This document shows positions 23,768 to 32,419 of a stretch of DNA of 64,000 nt, one piece after another. A program made the position numbers and the translations under genes. The stretch's first letter is position 1; every line of letters starts with the position of its first letter. The notes below the pieces were generated by a model, which was given only the letters and a program-made list of their open reading frames with translations, ran no database searches and was not told the origin of the DNA. The stretch is from assembly GCA_001800905.1 (NCBI GenBank), contig MGWH01000003.1, forward strand, positions 124,001 to 188,000, given 5' to 3'. This DNA comes from Flavobacteria bacterium GWA2_35_26. GTDB taxonomy: Bacteria; Bacteroidota; Bacteroidia; Flavobacteriales; Flavobacteriaceae.

Positions 23768-24913
23768 CTATTCCAAATTTAGGTAAAACAAATCACTTGC
23801 TATTCCATCCGTGAGAAATTTCCCTTTCAGTGTAGGTTTCAAAATACCATCAGTAATAACAAGCAAGCCATCAGAGATGAATTTTTGTGATTGTTGTTTC
23901 AAATAATTCAAATAATCTGTACCAAATTCTTGCTCAATTCGAATTAATGAAACACCCCAAATCGTTCGTAATCCCGTCATGATGTATTCATTATAACGGT
24001 CTTCTTGAGACAATAATTCAACTTCCCTAGGCAGTTCGCTATTCTGAATTGCTTTCAAATACAAGGCATTATTAGCAACATTCCAACTCCTAGAAACGCC
24101 ATCGTAACTGTGAGCCGAAGGACCAATTCCAAGATATTTTTTACCCAACCAATAGGCCGAATTGTTTCGAGAAAAATAATTTTCTTTACCAAAATTAGAC
24201 AACTCATAATGCAGAAATCCATTGGCTTCAAGCGTTTCAACCAAAATCATGAAATGCTCTTGCGCTACCTCATCTTTTGGCGCGGCAACTTTACCTGTTT
24301 GAATCAGCTTGTTTAATGCTGTTTTTGGTTCTACCGTCAAAGCATAACTGGAAATATGTGGTATTCCAAAAGACAGTGCCGTTTCAATATTTTGTCGCCA
24401 TCTTTCATTTGTCATTCCTGGAATTCCATAAATTAAATCCAAAGAAATATTGTCAAAATACTTGGTGGCTAATTCAAGGCATTTTTTGGCTTGCGCCGAA
24501 TCATGAGCACGATGCATCAGCTTTAAATCTTCTTCAAAGAAAGATTGAATTCCAATCGAGAGTCGGTTAATCCCGATTGCCGCAAATGCACTAAGATTTT
24601 CTTCTGACAAATCATCTGGATTAGCCTCCAAGGTAATTTCAGGATTTTGGGACACCGAATAATTTTGGCGTACTGTATCGATCAATAATTGAATTTCCTT
24701 AACTGTCAATACGGATGGAGTACCTCCTCCAAAATAAATAGTTTCAATACATGGGAATTCAGCATCGAATTGAAATTCGTCTTTACGCAACTGTAATTCT
24801 TTGGCTAAAGCCAAAACCATTTCGTCTTTTTTCTTCATCGAAGTCGAAAAATGAAAGTCGCAGTAATGACAAGCCTGTTTGCAAAATGGGATATGGATAT
24901 AAATTCCTGACAT
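23768..24913 (-). CDS. hemW: HemW-type radical SAM protein (heme chaperone, coproporphyrinogen oxidase-like)
   Basis: This 381-residue cytoplasmic protein has the radical SAM cluster motif at Cys11, Cys15 and Cys18 (FCKQACHYCDF). It also has YFGGGTPSVL, ITLEANPDDL and NRLSIGIQSF as SAM-binding strands. The C-terminal HemN-like domain contains HYELSNF and the loop GIGPSAHSYDG. Absence of an extra N-terminal extension separates it from true HemN and favours HemW, which hands heme to membrane enzymes. It lies 12 bases after ruvC on the minus strand, probably in one transcript. Confidence 0.92.
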   Translation of the reverse strand: MSGIYIHIPFCKQACHYCDFHFSTSMKKKDEMVLALAKELQLRKDEFQFDAEFPCIETIYFGGGTPSVLTVKEIQLLIDTVRQNYSVSQNPEITLEANPDDLSEENLSAFAAIGINRLSIGIQSFFEEDLKLMHRAHDSAQAKKCLELATKYFDNISLDLIYGIPGMTNERWRQNIETALSFGIPHISSYALTVEPKTALNKLIQTGKVAAPKDEVAQEHFMILVETLEANGFLHYELSNFGKENYFSRNNSAYWLGKKYLGIGPSAHSYDGVSRSWNVANNALYLKAIQNSELPREVELLSQEDRYNEYIMTGLRTIWGVSLIRIEQEFGTDYLNYLKQQSQKFISDGLLVITDGILKPTLKGKFLTDGIASDLFYLNLE

Positions 24914-24925
24914 TATAATTTGAAT

Positions 24926-25477
24926 TTATCGGATTCGTTCTTCGTTTTGCTTTACAAAAGCATCCCAACCCGAATAACTTTTCCCAATTTCTACTCGACC
25001 CGAATTAAAGAAGTGACAAACAGCAGCAGCTAATCCATCCGTTGAATCTAAATTTTTGGGCAAAGTTTTAAGACCTAATAATTGTTGGAGCATTTTAGCA
25101 ACCTGCTCTTTACTGGCATTCCCATTTCCGGTAATAGCCATTTTAATTTTTTTAGGTTCGTATTCTGTAATCGGGATTCCGCGTGAAAGTCCAGCAGCCA
25201 TAGCCACACCTTGCGCTCGTCCTAATTTCAACATCGATTGCACGTTCTTTCCAAAAAAGGGAGCTTCAATCGCTATTTCGTCTGGATTGTGGGTTTCAAT
25301 TAACTCAATCGTACGTTCAAAAATGATTTTTAACTTTTGGTAATGATTGTCGTATTTGGAAAGTTGCAGTTCGTTCAATTGCAAAAACTCCATTTTTTTA
25401 TTGACTACTTTAATCAATCCAAAACCCATAATGGTAGTTCCTGGGTCGATTCCTAATATGATGCGTTCGTTTGCCAA
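24926..25477 (-). CDS. ruvC: Crossover junction endodeoxyribonuclease RuvC
   Basis: This enzyme resolves Holliday junctions made during recombination. Acidic catalytic residues are visible: Asp11 in ILGIDPGTT, Glu in [10 protein letters not shown], and Asp in [16 protein letters not shown] near the C-terminus. No ATG precedes the domain. The choice is between TTG at 25501 and TTG at 25477. The latter gives [15 protein letters not shown] and 183 residues, the usual size, and is preferred. Catalytic core and length are intact. It is followed by hemW and preceded by a small lipoprotein gene. Confidence 0.93.
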   Translation of the reverse strand: MANERIILGIDPGTTIMGFGLIKVVNKKMEFLQLNELQLSKYDNHYQKLKIIFERTIELIETHNPDEIAIEAPFFGKNVQSMLKLGRAQGVAMAAGLSRGIPITEYEPKKIKMAITGNGNASKEQVAKMLQQLLGLKTLPKNLDSTDGLAAAVCHFFNSGRVEIGKSYSGWDAFVKQNEERIR

Positions 25478-25501
25478 TGGAGGATTGTTTACAGGTAGCA
25501 A

Positions 25502-25978
25502 TTACTCTACTTTTAGAATAACCGGAAGAATAAATTGAGTTTTAACCGGAATTCCGCGTTTGATTGCAGGATTTACTTTTGGAAAATCAACCAATCGAGC
25601 TTTTAAAATACTATCAATTTTAATGGTATCATAGGCCACTGAGTCTTTTGGAAACTGAGGCTCAAATTGAAGCGTTGCATTTGGAAATACTGTTACTTTA
25701 ACCTCGATCGTATCTAATTCTGGATACAAAACCGAAAGTGTATCAACACTTAGTTTTTCTTGAATTAATTGAGTTAATATTTCGAAAAAACACTGTTGGC
25801 GTTGGGTCTTATTCTCAATTTTTTCACAATCAACTAACGAAGGAAATTCATCGACTTCTTTCCAGTTAATTTCGTTTAACTCCTTTGCTAATAATTCTTG
25901 TTCAGTAGGCACTTGCTTCCCAAAATACTGACAAGAATTAAACAAAAGAAAAATTACTATAAGAGAATAATGCTTCAA
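25502..25978 (-). CDS. Small lipoprotein of unknown function
   Basis: About 158 residues. No ATG exists upstream of the domain. A TTG at 25978 gives MKHYSLIVIFLLFNSCQYF, a textbook lipoprotein signal with lipobox LFNSC, so that start is chosen over the TTG at 26020. The mature protein has VDCEKIENKTQRQQCFFEILTQLIQEKL and a C-terminal beta-rich part (PAIKRGIPVKTQFILPVILK) resembling the end of TonB-like energy-transducer domains. The family is not firmly recognised. Its stop lies 24 bases before the preferred ruvC start, so the lipoprotein, ruvC and hemW likely share a transcript. Confidence 0.75.
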   Translation of the reverse strand: MKHYSLIVIFLLFNSCQYFGKQVPTEQELLAKELNEINWKEVDEFPSLVDCEKIENKTQRQQCFFEILTQLIQEKLSVDTLSVLYPELDTIEVKVTVFPNATLQFEPQFPKDSVAYDTIKIDSILKARLVDFPKVNPAIKRGIPVKTQFILPVILKVE

Positions 25979-26020
25979 TGTATTGGATTTGATTGGAACT
26001 AATTGGGTATAAAAATACAA

Positions 26021-26160
26021 TTATTTTTATTTGAGAAGGGTTATAAAGTTACAAATCTTGATTGAAGAATGAAAATAGAAAAAAACAAGAGAAAAAATGC
26101 AGGAGATGATGTTCTTTTAATGAGATAAGAACGAACTATATCGATTTAGTACCTTTCTAA
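26021..26160. other. Intergenic stretch without recognised content
   Basis: AT-rich sequence upstream of the lipoprotein gene. No ORF with a plausible start and no strong hairpin is seen. It presumably holds the lipoprotein-ruvC-hemW promoter, but no full TTG-N17-23-TAnnTTTG match was found on the minus strand. Confidence 0.4.
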
Positions 26161-26275
26161 ATCAAAAAAGCTATCCTTAGTTCTGAAAATCAGAATTTCT
26201 GGAAAGCTTTTCATCGGTCTAACTACTAAACCAGGTCAGCTTACAAGGCCGACCAAACAACACAACTAGCCTTAG
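26161..26275 (-). ncRNA. Candidate small structured RNA
   Basis: On the minus strand three hairpins follow one another. The first is GGTCGGC-CTTGTAA-GCTGACC (26254-26234), the second is GGTTT-AGTAGTT-AGACC (26232-26216), and the third is a larger hairpin with AAAAGCT/AGCTTTT base and inner TTCTGA/TCAGAA stem (26211-26166) that runs into six T residues. The last looks like an intrinsic terminator. There is no ORF. The first two have seven-base loops like tRNA arms, but no acceptor stem exists. I do not recognise an RNA family, so the call rests on structure alone. Confidence 0.3.
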
Positions 26276-26289
26276 ATACCGTTTTTGGG

Positions 26290-26320
26290 CAAAAAAGCAC
26301 CTCTTTACGAAGTGCTTTTC
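26290..26320 (-). terminator. Intrinsic terminator after tRNA-Asp
   Basis: On the minus strand AAGCACTTC and GAGGTGCTT form a 9-bp stem followed by T residues, about ten bases after the tRNA 3' end. Confidence 0.7.
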
Positions 26321-26329
26321 CCAATTTAG

Positions 26330-26403
26330 CGGTCTGGACGGGACTCGAACCCGCGACCCCATGCGTGACAGGCATGTATTCTAACCAACTGAACTACCAA
26401 ACC
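26330..26403 (-). tRNA. tRNA-Asp (anticodon GUC)
   Basis: The minus strand folds as a 74-base class I tRNA. The acceptor stem GGTTTGG pairs with CCAGACC (one G-T pair), with discriminator G. The anticodon arm is CATGC-CTGTCAC-GCATG with anticodon GTC. The T arm is GCGGGTTCGAGTCCCGT. The anticodon indicates aspartate. No CCA is encoded. It is a single tRNA with its own promoter and terminator. Confidence 0.95.
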
Positions 26404-26421
26404 TCTGCTTAATTGCGGTTG

Positions 26422-26451
26422 CAAATATACAACAGATTTCTGTTTACGCAA
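26422..26451 (-). promoter_or_regulatory. Promoter of tRNA-Asp (full -33/-7 Bacteroidetes type)
   Basis: On the minus strand TTG, 19 bases, then TATATTTG matches TTG-N17-23-TAnnTTTG. The -7 element ends 18 bases before the mature tRNA. Confidence 0.75.
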
Positions 26452-26746
26452 GTGTTTTTATAAAAAAAATTAAATAATTCGTTTTGAAATCAACCAAGGT
26501 TTTGTTTTTCAACCAACTAGACCAGAAGGATTTTTTTAAAATTTTTATTCAGTGTAACTCCGACATAATGAATTCTTATTTAGCCAGAAGTGCGCACAAG
26601 CTTTTCAAAAATAGATACACTATATATATTGACTACTATTAAAGTGTAATCCATATTTCATTTAAAGCTACACAATTGATTTTCAACCGAAAGGATTAAA
26701 CTTTTTCTTAAAATAAATATTTTATTTGCATTATCACAAAATAAAA
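26452..26746. other. Intergenic stretch without recognised content
   Basis: AT-rich sequence between the tRNA-Asp promoter and the thioredoxin terminator. No credible ORF, RNA fold or repeat is seen. Confidence 0.4.
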
Positions 26747-26770
26747 AAGGATTGACTTTCGCCAATCCTA
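26747..26770 (-). terminator. Intrinsic terminator of trxA
   Basis: AGGATTG and CAATCCT pair around an 8-base loop and run into six T residues on the minus strand, 29 bases after the trxA stop. Confidence 0.75.
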
Positions 26771-26798
26771 ATTTATATTAAATTTTCTAATCTCTTAA

Positions 26799-27116
26799 TT
26801 ACAACAAAGCGTCTAAGCTATCTGCATAGGTTTGTTTTGGAGCAACACCTACTTGCTTACCTACTACTTCTCCATTTTTGAAAATCAAAACCGTTGGGAT
26901 GTTTCTTACTCCGTATTTTGCTGCAAATTCTTGGTTGGCATCAACGTCTACTTTTCCAACAACTACTTTCCCTTCGTATTCATTGCTTAATTCATCAACG
27001 ATTGGTCCTACCATTCTACATGGTCCACACCAAGCTGCCCAAAAATCTACTAAAACTGGTTTGTCTGATTTCAAAACTACTTCATCAAAAGTAGCATCTG
27101 TTATTGCTAATGCCAT
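26799..27116 (-). CDS. trxA: Thioredoxin
   Basis: This 105-residue cytoplasmic disulfide reductase has the thioredoxin fold. [19 protein letters not shown] carries the redox pair WCGPC near residues 29-33. [31 protein letters not shown] contains the conserved cis-proline. There is no signal peptide. Its length is that of classic TrxA. The start follows a -7 element (minus-strand TAAATTTG at 27152-27159) by 35 bases, and a terminator follows, so it is a single-gene transcript. Confidence 0.96.
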   Translation of the reverse strand: MALAITDATFDEVVLKSDKPVLVDFWAAWCGPCRMVGPIVDELSNEYEGKVVVGKVDVDANQEFAAKYGVRNIPTVLIFKNGEVVGKQVGVAPKQTYADSLDALL

Positions 27117-27151
27117 AATATCTTTATTTATTTTGTTTAATTATTGTGATG

Positions 27152-27159
27152 CAAATTTA
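27152..27159 (-). promoter_or_regulatory. -7 promoter element of trxA
   Basis: The minus strand reads TAAATTTG, matching TAnnTTTG, 35 bases before the trxA ATG. Confidence 0.45.
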
Positions 27160-27234
27160 TAAATTAAAAACCATTCGAACATCACTACGAAATTAGTTTT
27201 GGCTATAAAAGTATTGCCTTTTTTTATATGCTAA

Positions 27235-30200
27235 TTAGTTCAACTTAAAGTTAATCTGTCTTTTTTCTAATTCCAACAATAACTCGTTGGATATTTTAAC
27301 TTTTAATTTTCGACTTGGCATGCTCAATTTTGTAACTACATTAATTTCTTCTACTTCGGTAGTCGTACTAATTTTTTGAGTTTCCATCAAAGGAACATCT
27401 ATATCTTCAATATCCGTTTCTTCTACAAATACTTCTTCTTCGGTCTCGGCAATTTCAGAAATCGTTTCGACAATTTTGGTAATTTTCTCTAGTTCCATGA
27501 TTTCGAAAGTTACCGTATTGTCTCCTTTATTGTCTTGAAAAAGTTGGTTCAATTGCTGAATAAAATCCGTTTGAATATCATTGATATTCAACAACAGGAC
27601 TAATTTTTTTGCAAAAGACGGCAATACATCTTGTAAATATTGTATCAACGTAAACTGTAATCGAGGCTCGCCTTTTTTACCCGTTTCTTTATCTGCCCAT
27701 CCTTCTTTTACCAAAACACGCATGTACGTAAAGTTATTCTGAATCAAAAAATGACGGAATTTCAAATACTCTTCTCCAAAGATTCTAAACTCGTAACTTT
27801 CATCGTATCCTTCCAAAAAAAAGGAAGCCCAACCTTTACCGTTCTTAGCCACCCGATGTTGCACATTATTTATTATCCCTCCAAAAGAAAGCGTCTTACC
27901 TACATAGTGTTCTAAGTGTTTCAGCGCCTCTAATTTGGCATTGCAAAAGTATTTCATCTCAAACTTAAAATCATCCAATGGATGCCCGGAAATATAAATT
28001 CCAACAACTTCTTTTTCCTTGGCTAATTTTTCCATGGTGCTCCAATCTTCACAAGGTGGCACCACAGGCTCGGCAATTTGTACGTCGCTACTTTCTCCAA
28101 ACAAACTCACTTGCGATGAATTTTCGTTTTCTTGGAACTTCGCTCCGTAACGCATCGCTTTTTCGTAGAAGGTAATTCCATCGCCATCATCATGAAAATA
28201 TTGAGCTCGAGTTGTTCCTTCAAACGAATCAAATCCTCCGGCTAAAGCCAAATTCTCTAAAGCTTTTTTATTGGCGGCTCGCAAATCAATGCGTTTGGTC
28301 AAATCAAAAATCGATTTGTATTTCCCGTCTTTTCTGTTTTCTACAATAGTTGCAACAGCACCAGAACCAACTCCTTTAATCGCTCCCATTCCAAAACGAA
28401 CCGCATAATCATCGTTTACGGTAAATTTATAAAATGACTCATTCACATCTGGCCCTAAAACCTGCAATCCCATTCGTTTACATTCTTCCATAAAAAACGA
28501 AACTTGTTTGATATCGCTCATATTATTCGAAAGCACCGCCGCCATATATTCGGCTGGATAATTGGCTTTCAAATAGGCGGTTTGATAGGCAATCCAAGCA
28601 TAACAAGTAGAGTGCGATTTATTAAACGCATATTCCGCAAAGGCTTTCCAGTCGTTCCAAATTTTCTCTAATTTGTCTTTCGCATGACCTTTGGCCATCG
28701 CTTGCTCGATGAATTTTGGCTCCATTTTCGCCAAGACATCGATCATCTTTTTTCCCATTGCTTTACGCAAAACATCGGCATCCCCCTTAGAAAAGTCTGC
28801 TAATTTTTGGGACAAAAGCATTACCTGCTCTTGGTAAACGGTAATTCCGTAGGTGTCTTTCAATAACTCCTCGCAATCGTCCAAGTCATATACAATTGGT
28901 TCTTCGCCATTTTTACGTTTAATAAAACTTGGAATATAGGCAATCGGACCCGGGCGATACAGCGCATTCATGGCAATCAAATCAGGAAAAACCGTAGGCT
29001 TTAATTCCTTCATGTATTTCTGCATTCCGGGACTTTCGTACTGAAAAATCCCTACTGTTTCGCCACGTTGAAATAGTTCGTAGGTTTTTTGGTCATCGAT
29101 TGGAAACTCATCTGGATTCAAGTCAATTCCAGATCGATATTTTACTAATTTAACGGTATCTTTAATTAAGGTTAGGGTTTTCAATCCCAAAAAGTCCATC
29201 TTTAACAAGCCGGCACTTTCTACCACCGAGTTGTCAAATTGGGTCACATACAAATCCGAATCTTTGGCTGTAGCTACCGGTACAAAATTGGTAATATCAT
29301 CGGGTGTAATGATCACACCACAAGCGTGTATCCCTGTATTTCTTAGATTTCCTTCTAACACTTTGGCTTGCTGAATGGTTTCCCCTCCTAAATCACCTCC
29401 GCCAGCCAAGGCAATTAATTCTTTGATTTTATCGTATTCTTCTGGACGAACCGTTTTCTTGATTAACGCATCGTCTTCGTTAAGAAAACGAGCTAAATTC
29501 CATTTTGACGGCATCATACCTGGAATCAACTTCGCTATTTTATCGGCTTCAAATAAAGGTAAATCCAACACTCGGGCCGTATCACGAATAGCCGATTTCG
29601 TAGCCATTTTTCCATAGGTGATGATTTGTGCTACTTGTTTGGATCCGTATTTTCGGATCACATAATCCATAACACTGCTTCGTCCTTCATCATCAAAATC
29701 AATATCAATATCGGGTAATGACACACGATCCGGATTCAAGAAACGCTCAAAAAGCAGGTTGTATTTCAGCGGATCTATATTGGTGATTTTCAAACAATAG
29801 GCTACTACTGAACCCGCGGCAGATCCCCTACCCGGTCCAACAGAAACTCCCATGTTTCTAGCTTCGGCAATAAAATCTTGAACAATCAAAAAATAACCTG
29901 GATAACCCGAATTTTCAATGGTCATCAACTCAAAATCCAAACGTTCTTGAATTTCGGGAGTAATTTCGGGATAGCGTTTTTTTGCTCCTTCAAAAGTCAA
30001 GTAACGCAAATACTTATTTTCTCCACGTTTGCCTCCATCAATCTCATCTTCGGGAACTAAAAACTCGTTTGGAATTTCAAACTTAGGCAATAACACATCA
30101 CGTGCTAAATCGTAAATTTCAATTTTATCGACAATTTCTGAGATATTCGAAATCGCTTCCGGCAAATCGTTGAAGAGTTGTTTCATCTCATCTCCCGACT

Positions 30201-31776
30201 TGAAATAGTATTCTTGATTTGGCAAACCATAACGATATCCACGACCTCGTCCTATTGGTGTAGTTTGCTTTTCGCCATCGCGCACGCACAATAAAATATC
30301 GTGAGCATTGGCATTTTCTTTATCAATATAAAAGGTGTTATTAGTCGCAATTAGTTTGACTTCATGTTTTCTAGCCAAACTTACTAAAGCCGAATTAACA
30401 CGATTTTCATCTTCCTGATTGTGGCGCATGACCTCAATATAAAAATCGTCTTTGAATTCGTTTTTCCACCAAAGCAAGGCTTCTTCGGCTTGGTTTTCGC
30501 CCAAATTCAAAACTTTATTTGGAATTTCTCCATAGAGATTTCCAGACAAAACGATAATATCTTCTTTGTATTCTTGGATAACTTTTTTGTCAATTCTAGG
30601 TACATAATAAAACCCTTCGGTATAAGCAATCGAAGACATTTTAGCCAAATTATGATAACCTTTTTTGGTCTTCGCCAATAATACAATTTGGTATCCATTG
30701 TCTTTTCGGGACTTATCTTTATGATTGTCACATACAAAAAACTCACAACCTACAATTGGTTTCATAGGAACTTCAGTAGGCTCTTCTCCGTTTTCGACAG
30801 CCGTCTTATTCTTGGCAGCAACTGATTTATTATGGGCTAAAATATCCCTAACAAAATGAAAGGCGCCCATTAAATTAGCGTGATCTGTCATTGCTACAGC
30901 TGGCATTTTTTGTTGCGCTGCCGCTTTTACCAATGCCGCAATACTTATAGTAGATTGTAAAACTGAGAATTGTGTATGATTGTGAAGATGGACAAAATCA
31001 GTATCAACTAATGCTTTTTTGTTTTCAGTAAGAGTATCTTTTGAAACTGTTTCCGTTTGTTTCTCACCGAACTGTTGGCGAATTCGATCTGAAGCTTCTT
31101 TTAAATTAATATGTATGAGACCAATTAATTCAATTGTTCTTGGGTTTCTATTTTTAAAATCTTCAAAATAAGAAGCTGGAACATCTAATTCTTCTTTTGT
31201 AAAAACGTCACGGCGAATTAATTCTAAAAAACAACGCGTGGTTGCCTCTACATCGGCAGTAGCGTTGTGCGCTTCAGCAAACGGTTGGTTAAAAAGATAG
31301 CTGTGTAATTCGGTCAAAGTAGGTAATTTGTACCTTCCACCACGTCCTCCAGGTAATTGCAAAAGTGAGGCTGTTACTTCAGTACAAGTGTCTAAAACAG
31401 GCATCGAAGCCATTGGCGATTCTACTCCCATTCGGTGGAATTCGCATCCCATAATATTGACATCAAATCCTAAATTTTGACCCACAATAAATTTAGCTTT
31501 CGCCAAAGCGATGTTGAATTTTTCTAACACTTCTGCCAAAGAAATTCCTTCGGCTTCGGCTAATTCTGTTGAAATACCGTGAATTCGTTCCGCATCATAA
31601 GGAATGTTGAATCCCTCTGGTTTTACCAAATAATCTTGATGCTCGATGAGTTTTCCCATATCATCGTGCAACTGCCAGGCAATTTGAATACAACGTGGCC
31701 AGTTGTTGGTATCGGTGATGGGTGCGTCCCAACGCTTTGGTAAACCTGTGGTTTCGGTATCGAATATTAAGTACAT
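27235..31776 (-). CDS. dnaE: DNA polymerase III alpha subunit with fused N-terminal DnaQ-type proofreading exonuclease
   Basis: The replicative polymerase has about 1513 residues from ATG 31776; an ATG three codons upstream at 31785 is also possible. Residues 1-210 are a DEDDh exonuclease with FDTETTG at the start (Exo I), a conserved Asp in the NLGFDVNIMG region (Exo II) and HNATADVEATTR (Exo III, His and Asp). A linker follows, then the PHP domain starting FVHLHNHTQFSVLQ near residue 265. The palm has PDIDIDFDD near residue 690 with the catalytic aspartates. Fingers, tandem HhH, OB-fold and a C-terminal tail follow. DnaE alone is about 1160 residues, so the proofreading subunit is joined in cis. 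Confidence 0.95.
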   Translation of the reverse strand: MYLIFDTETTGLPKRWDAPITDTNNWPRCIQIAWQLHDDMGKLIEHQDYLVKPEGFNIPYDAERIHGISTELAEAEGISLAEVLEKFNIALAKAKFIVGQNLGFDVNIMGCEFHRMGVESPMASMPVLDTCTEVTASLLQLPGGRGGRYKLPTLTELHSYLFNQPFAEAHNATADVEATTRCFLELIRRDVFTKEELDVPASYFEDFKNRNPRTIELIGLIHINLKEASDRIRQQFGEKQTETVSKDTLTENKKALVDTDFVHLHNHTQFSVLQSTISIAALVKAAAQQKMPAVAMTDHANLMGAFHFVRDILAHNKSVAAKNKTAVENGEEPTEVPMKPIVGCEFFVCDNHKDKSRKDNGYQIVLLAKTKKGYHNLAKMSSIAYTEGFYYVPRIDKKVIQEYKEDIIVLSGNLYGEIPNKVLNLGENQAEEALLWWKNEFKDDFYIEVMRHNQEDENRVNSALVSLARKHEVKLIATNNTFYIDKENANAHDILLCVRDGEKQTTPIGRGRGYRYGLPNQEYYFKSGDEMKQLFNDLPEAISNISEIVDKIEIYDLARDVLLPKFEIPNEFLVPEDEIDGGKRGENKYLRYLTFEGAKKRYPEITPEIQERLDFELMTIENSGYPGYFLIVQDFIAEARNMGVSVGPGRGSAAGSVVAYCLKITNIDPLKYNLLFERFLNPDRVSLPDIDIDFDDEGRSSVMDYVIRKYGSKQVAQIITYGKMATKSAIRDTARVLDLPLFEADKIAKLIPGMMPSKWNLARFLNEDDALIKKTVRPEEYDKIKELIALAGGGDLGGETIQQAKVLEGNLRNTGIHACGVIITPDDITNFVPVATAKDSDLYVTQFDNSVVESAGLLKMDFLGLKTLTLIKDTVKLVKYRSGIDLNPDEFPIDDQKTYELFQRGETVGIFQYESPGMQKYMKELKPTVFPDLIAMNALYRPGPIAYIPSFIKRKNGEEPIVYDLDDCEELLKDTYGITVYQEQVMLLSQKLADFSKGDADVLRKAMGKKMIDVLAKMEPKFIEQAMAKGHAKDKLEKIWNDWKAFAEYAFNKSHSTCYAWIAYQTAYLKANYPAEYMAAVLSNNMSDIKQVSFFMEECKRMGLQVLGPDVNESFYKFTVNDDYAVRFGMGAIKGVGSGAVATIVENRKDGKYKSIFDLTKRIDLRAANKKALENLALAGGFDSFEGTTRAQYFHDDGDGITFYEKAMRYGAKFQENENSSQVSLFGESSDVQIAEPVVPPCEDWSTMEKLAKEKEVVGIYISGHPLDDFKFEMKYFCNAKLEALKHLEHYVGKTLSFGGIINNVQHRVAKNGKGWASFFLEGYDESYEFRIFGEEYLKFRHFLIQNNFTYMRVLVKEGWADKETGKKGEPRLQFTLIQYLQDVLPSFAKKLVLLLNINDIQTDFIQQLNQLFQDNKGDNTVTFEIMELEKITKIVETISEIAETEEEVFVEETDIEDIDVPLMETQKISTTTEVEEINVVTKLSMPSRKLKVKISNELLLELEKRQINFKLN

Positions 31777-31790
31777 AAAGTTCATCCCAG

Positions 31791-31809
31791 CCCGCCGCTA
31801 ATCGTCGGG
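31791..31809. repeat. GC-rich inverted repeat just upstream of dnaE
   Basis: CCCGCCGCTAATCGTCGGG is an imperfect inverted repeat: CCCG/CGGG ends, one mismatch, then CG/CG around ATTAG. It is much richer in GC than the surrounding DNA and lies 6 bases from the outer dnaE start, where its hairpin could affect translation. It may be a relic of a dispersed intergenic element. Confidence 0.4.
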
Positions 31810-32419
31810 AACAAAAATCGGATTGATTTCAGTTGTTTATTTAACTGGTTGCAAACATTTTATTATTAGAAAAACTCAAAAAAAATGAGTTTCAAATTTA
31901 GTTTTTTTTAGGCTAAAAAAATCGGGAAGTTATTAACAAAAAAATGAAATTCAATTTTTTTGGATGTCGTAAAATGAACTCAAAAAAAAGCAACAATTCA
32001 GGCTGTTTTATTTTTCAAAATTGAAGCTCAAAAAGACATAAAAACGATTCAAAACGAAAAATTAAATTCTGCCGAATTTTCCAAATTATGACTATTTTAT
32101 GCTCAAATGTTACATTTTTATGCTTAAAAATCATCAAATTAGGGCAAAACAAGCCTAAATTTGCAATTTCTAAAATTAGAACAAAACACAATAAAAAGAA
32201 GTTTTAAATAAACTCAAACGACATAGGTATAGGTAAAATAATTCAAAACAGAATTCTTTATAATACTAATCGTATTGATTAAGCCATTTTGGGTATCGTA
32301 TATAGTTCGTATTGTATCAAAGTGACTTTAATTCTTTTTTTATTTTTGCATCAATTCTTACAATTGGGTTCTAAAATCCGATAGTGAAAACACAGAAATA
32401 CATTTAAAAAATAGTTACA
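31810..32419. other. Long AT-rich intergenic region between divergent dnaE and leuC
   Basis: About 610 bases without a plausible ORF. It must hold the dnaE promoter (a minus-strand TAAATTTG at 31893-31900 is a candidate) and the leuC promoter (TATTTTTG at 32341-32348). A + strand TAAATTTG at 32155-32162 could mark another start. No leader peptide rich in leucine codons and no clear attenuator hairpin was found before leuC. Confidence 0.4.
32341..32348 (+). promoter_or_regulatory. -7 promoter element of the leucine operon
   Basis: TATTTTTG matches TAnnTTTG and lies 71 bases before the leuC ATG. A TTG at 32312-32314 is 26 bases upstream, outside the normal spacing. Confidence 0.4.

Noticed and set aside
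24055..24570. ORFs opposite hemW on the + strand
   Set aside because: They are antisense shadows of the radical SAM gene with no promoter, domain or plausible start context.
26216..26254. tRNA or tRNA pseudogene with a TGT anticodon-like loop
   Set aside because: Two hairpins with seven-base loops exist, but there is no acceptor stem, no D arm and no TTCGA-type T loop.
32160..32419. Leader-peptide attenuator before leuC
   Set aside because: No short ORF rich in leucine codons and no terminator/antiterminator pair was found.
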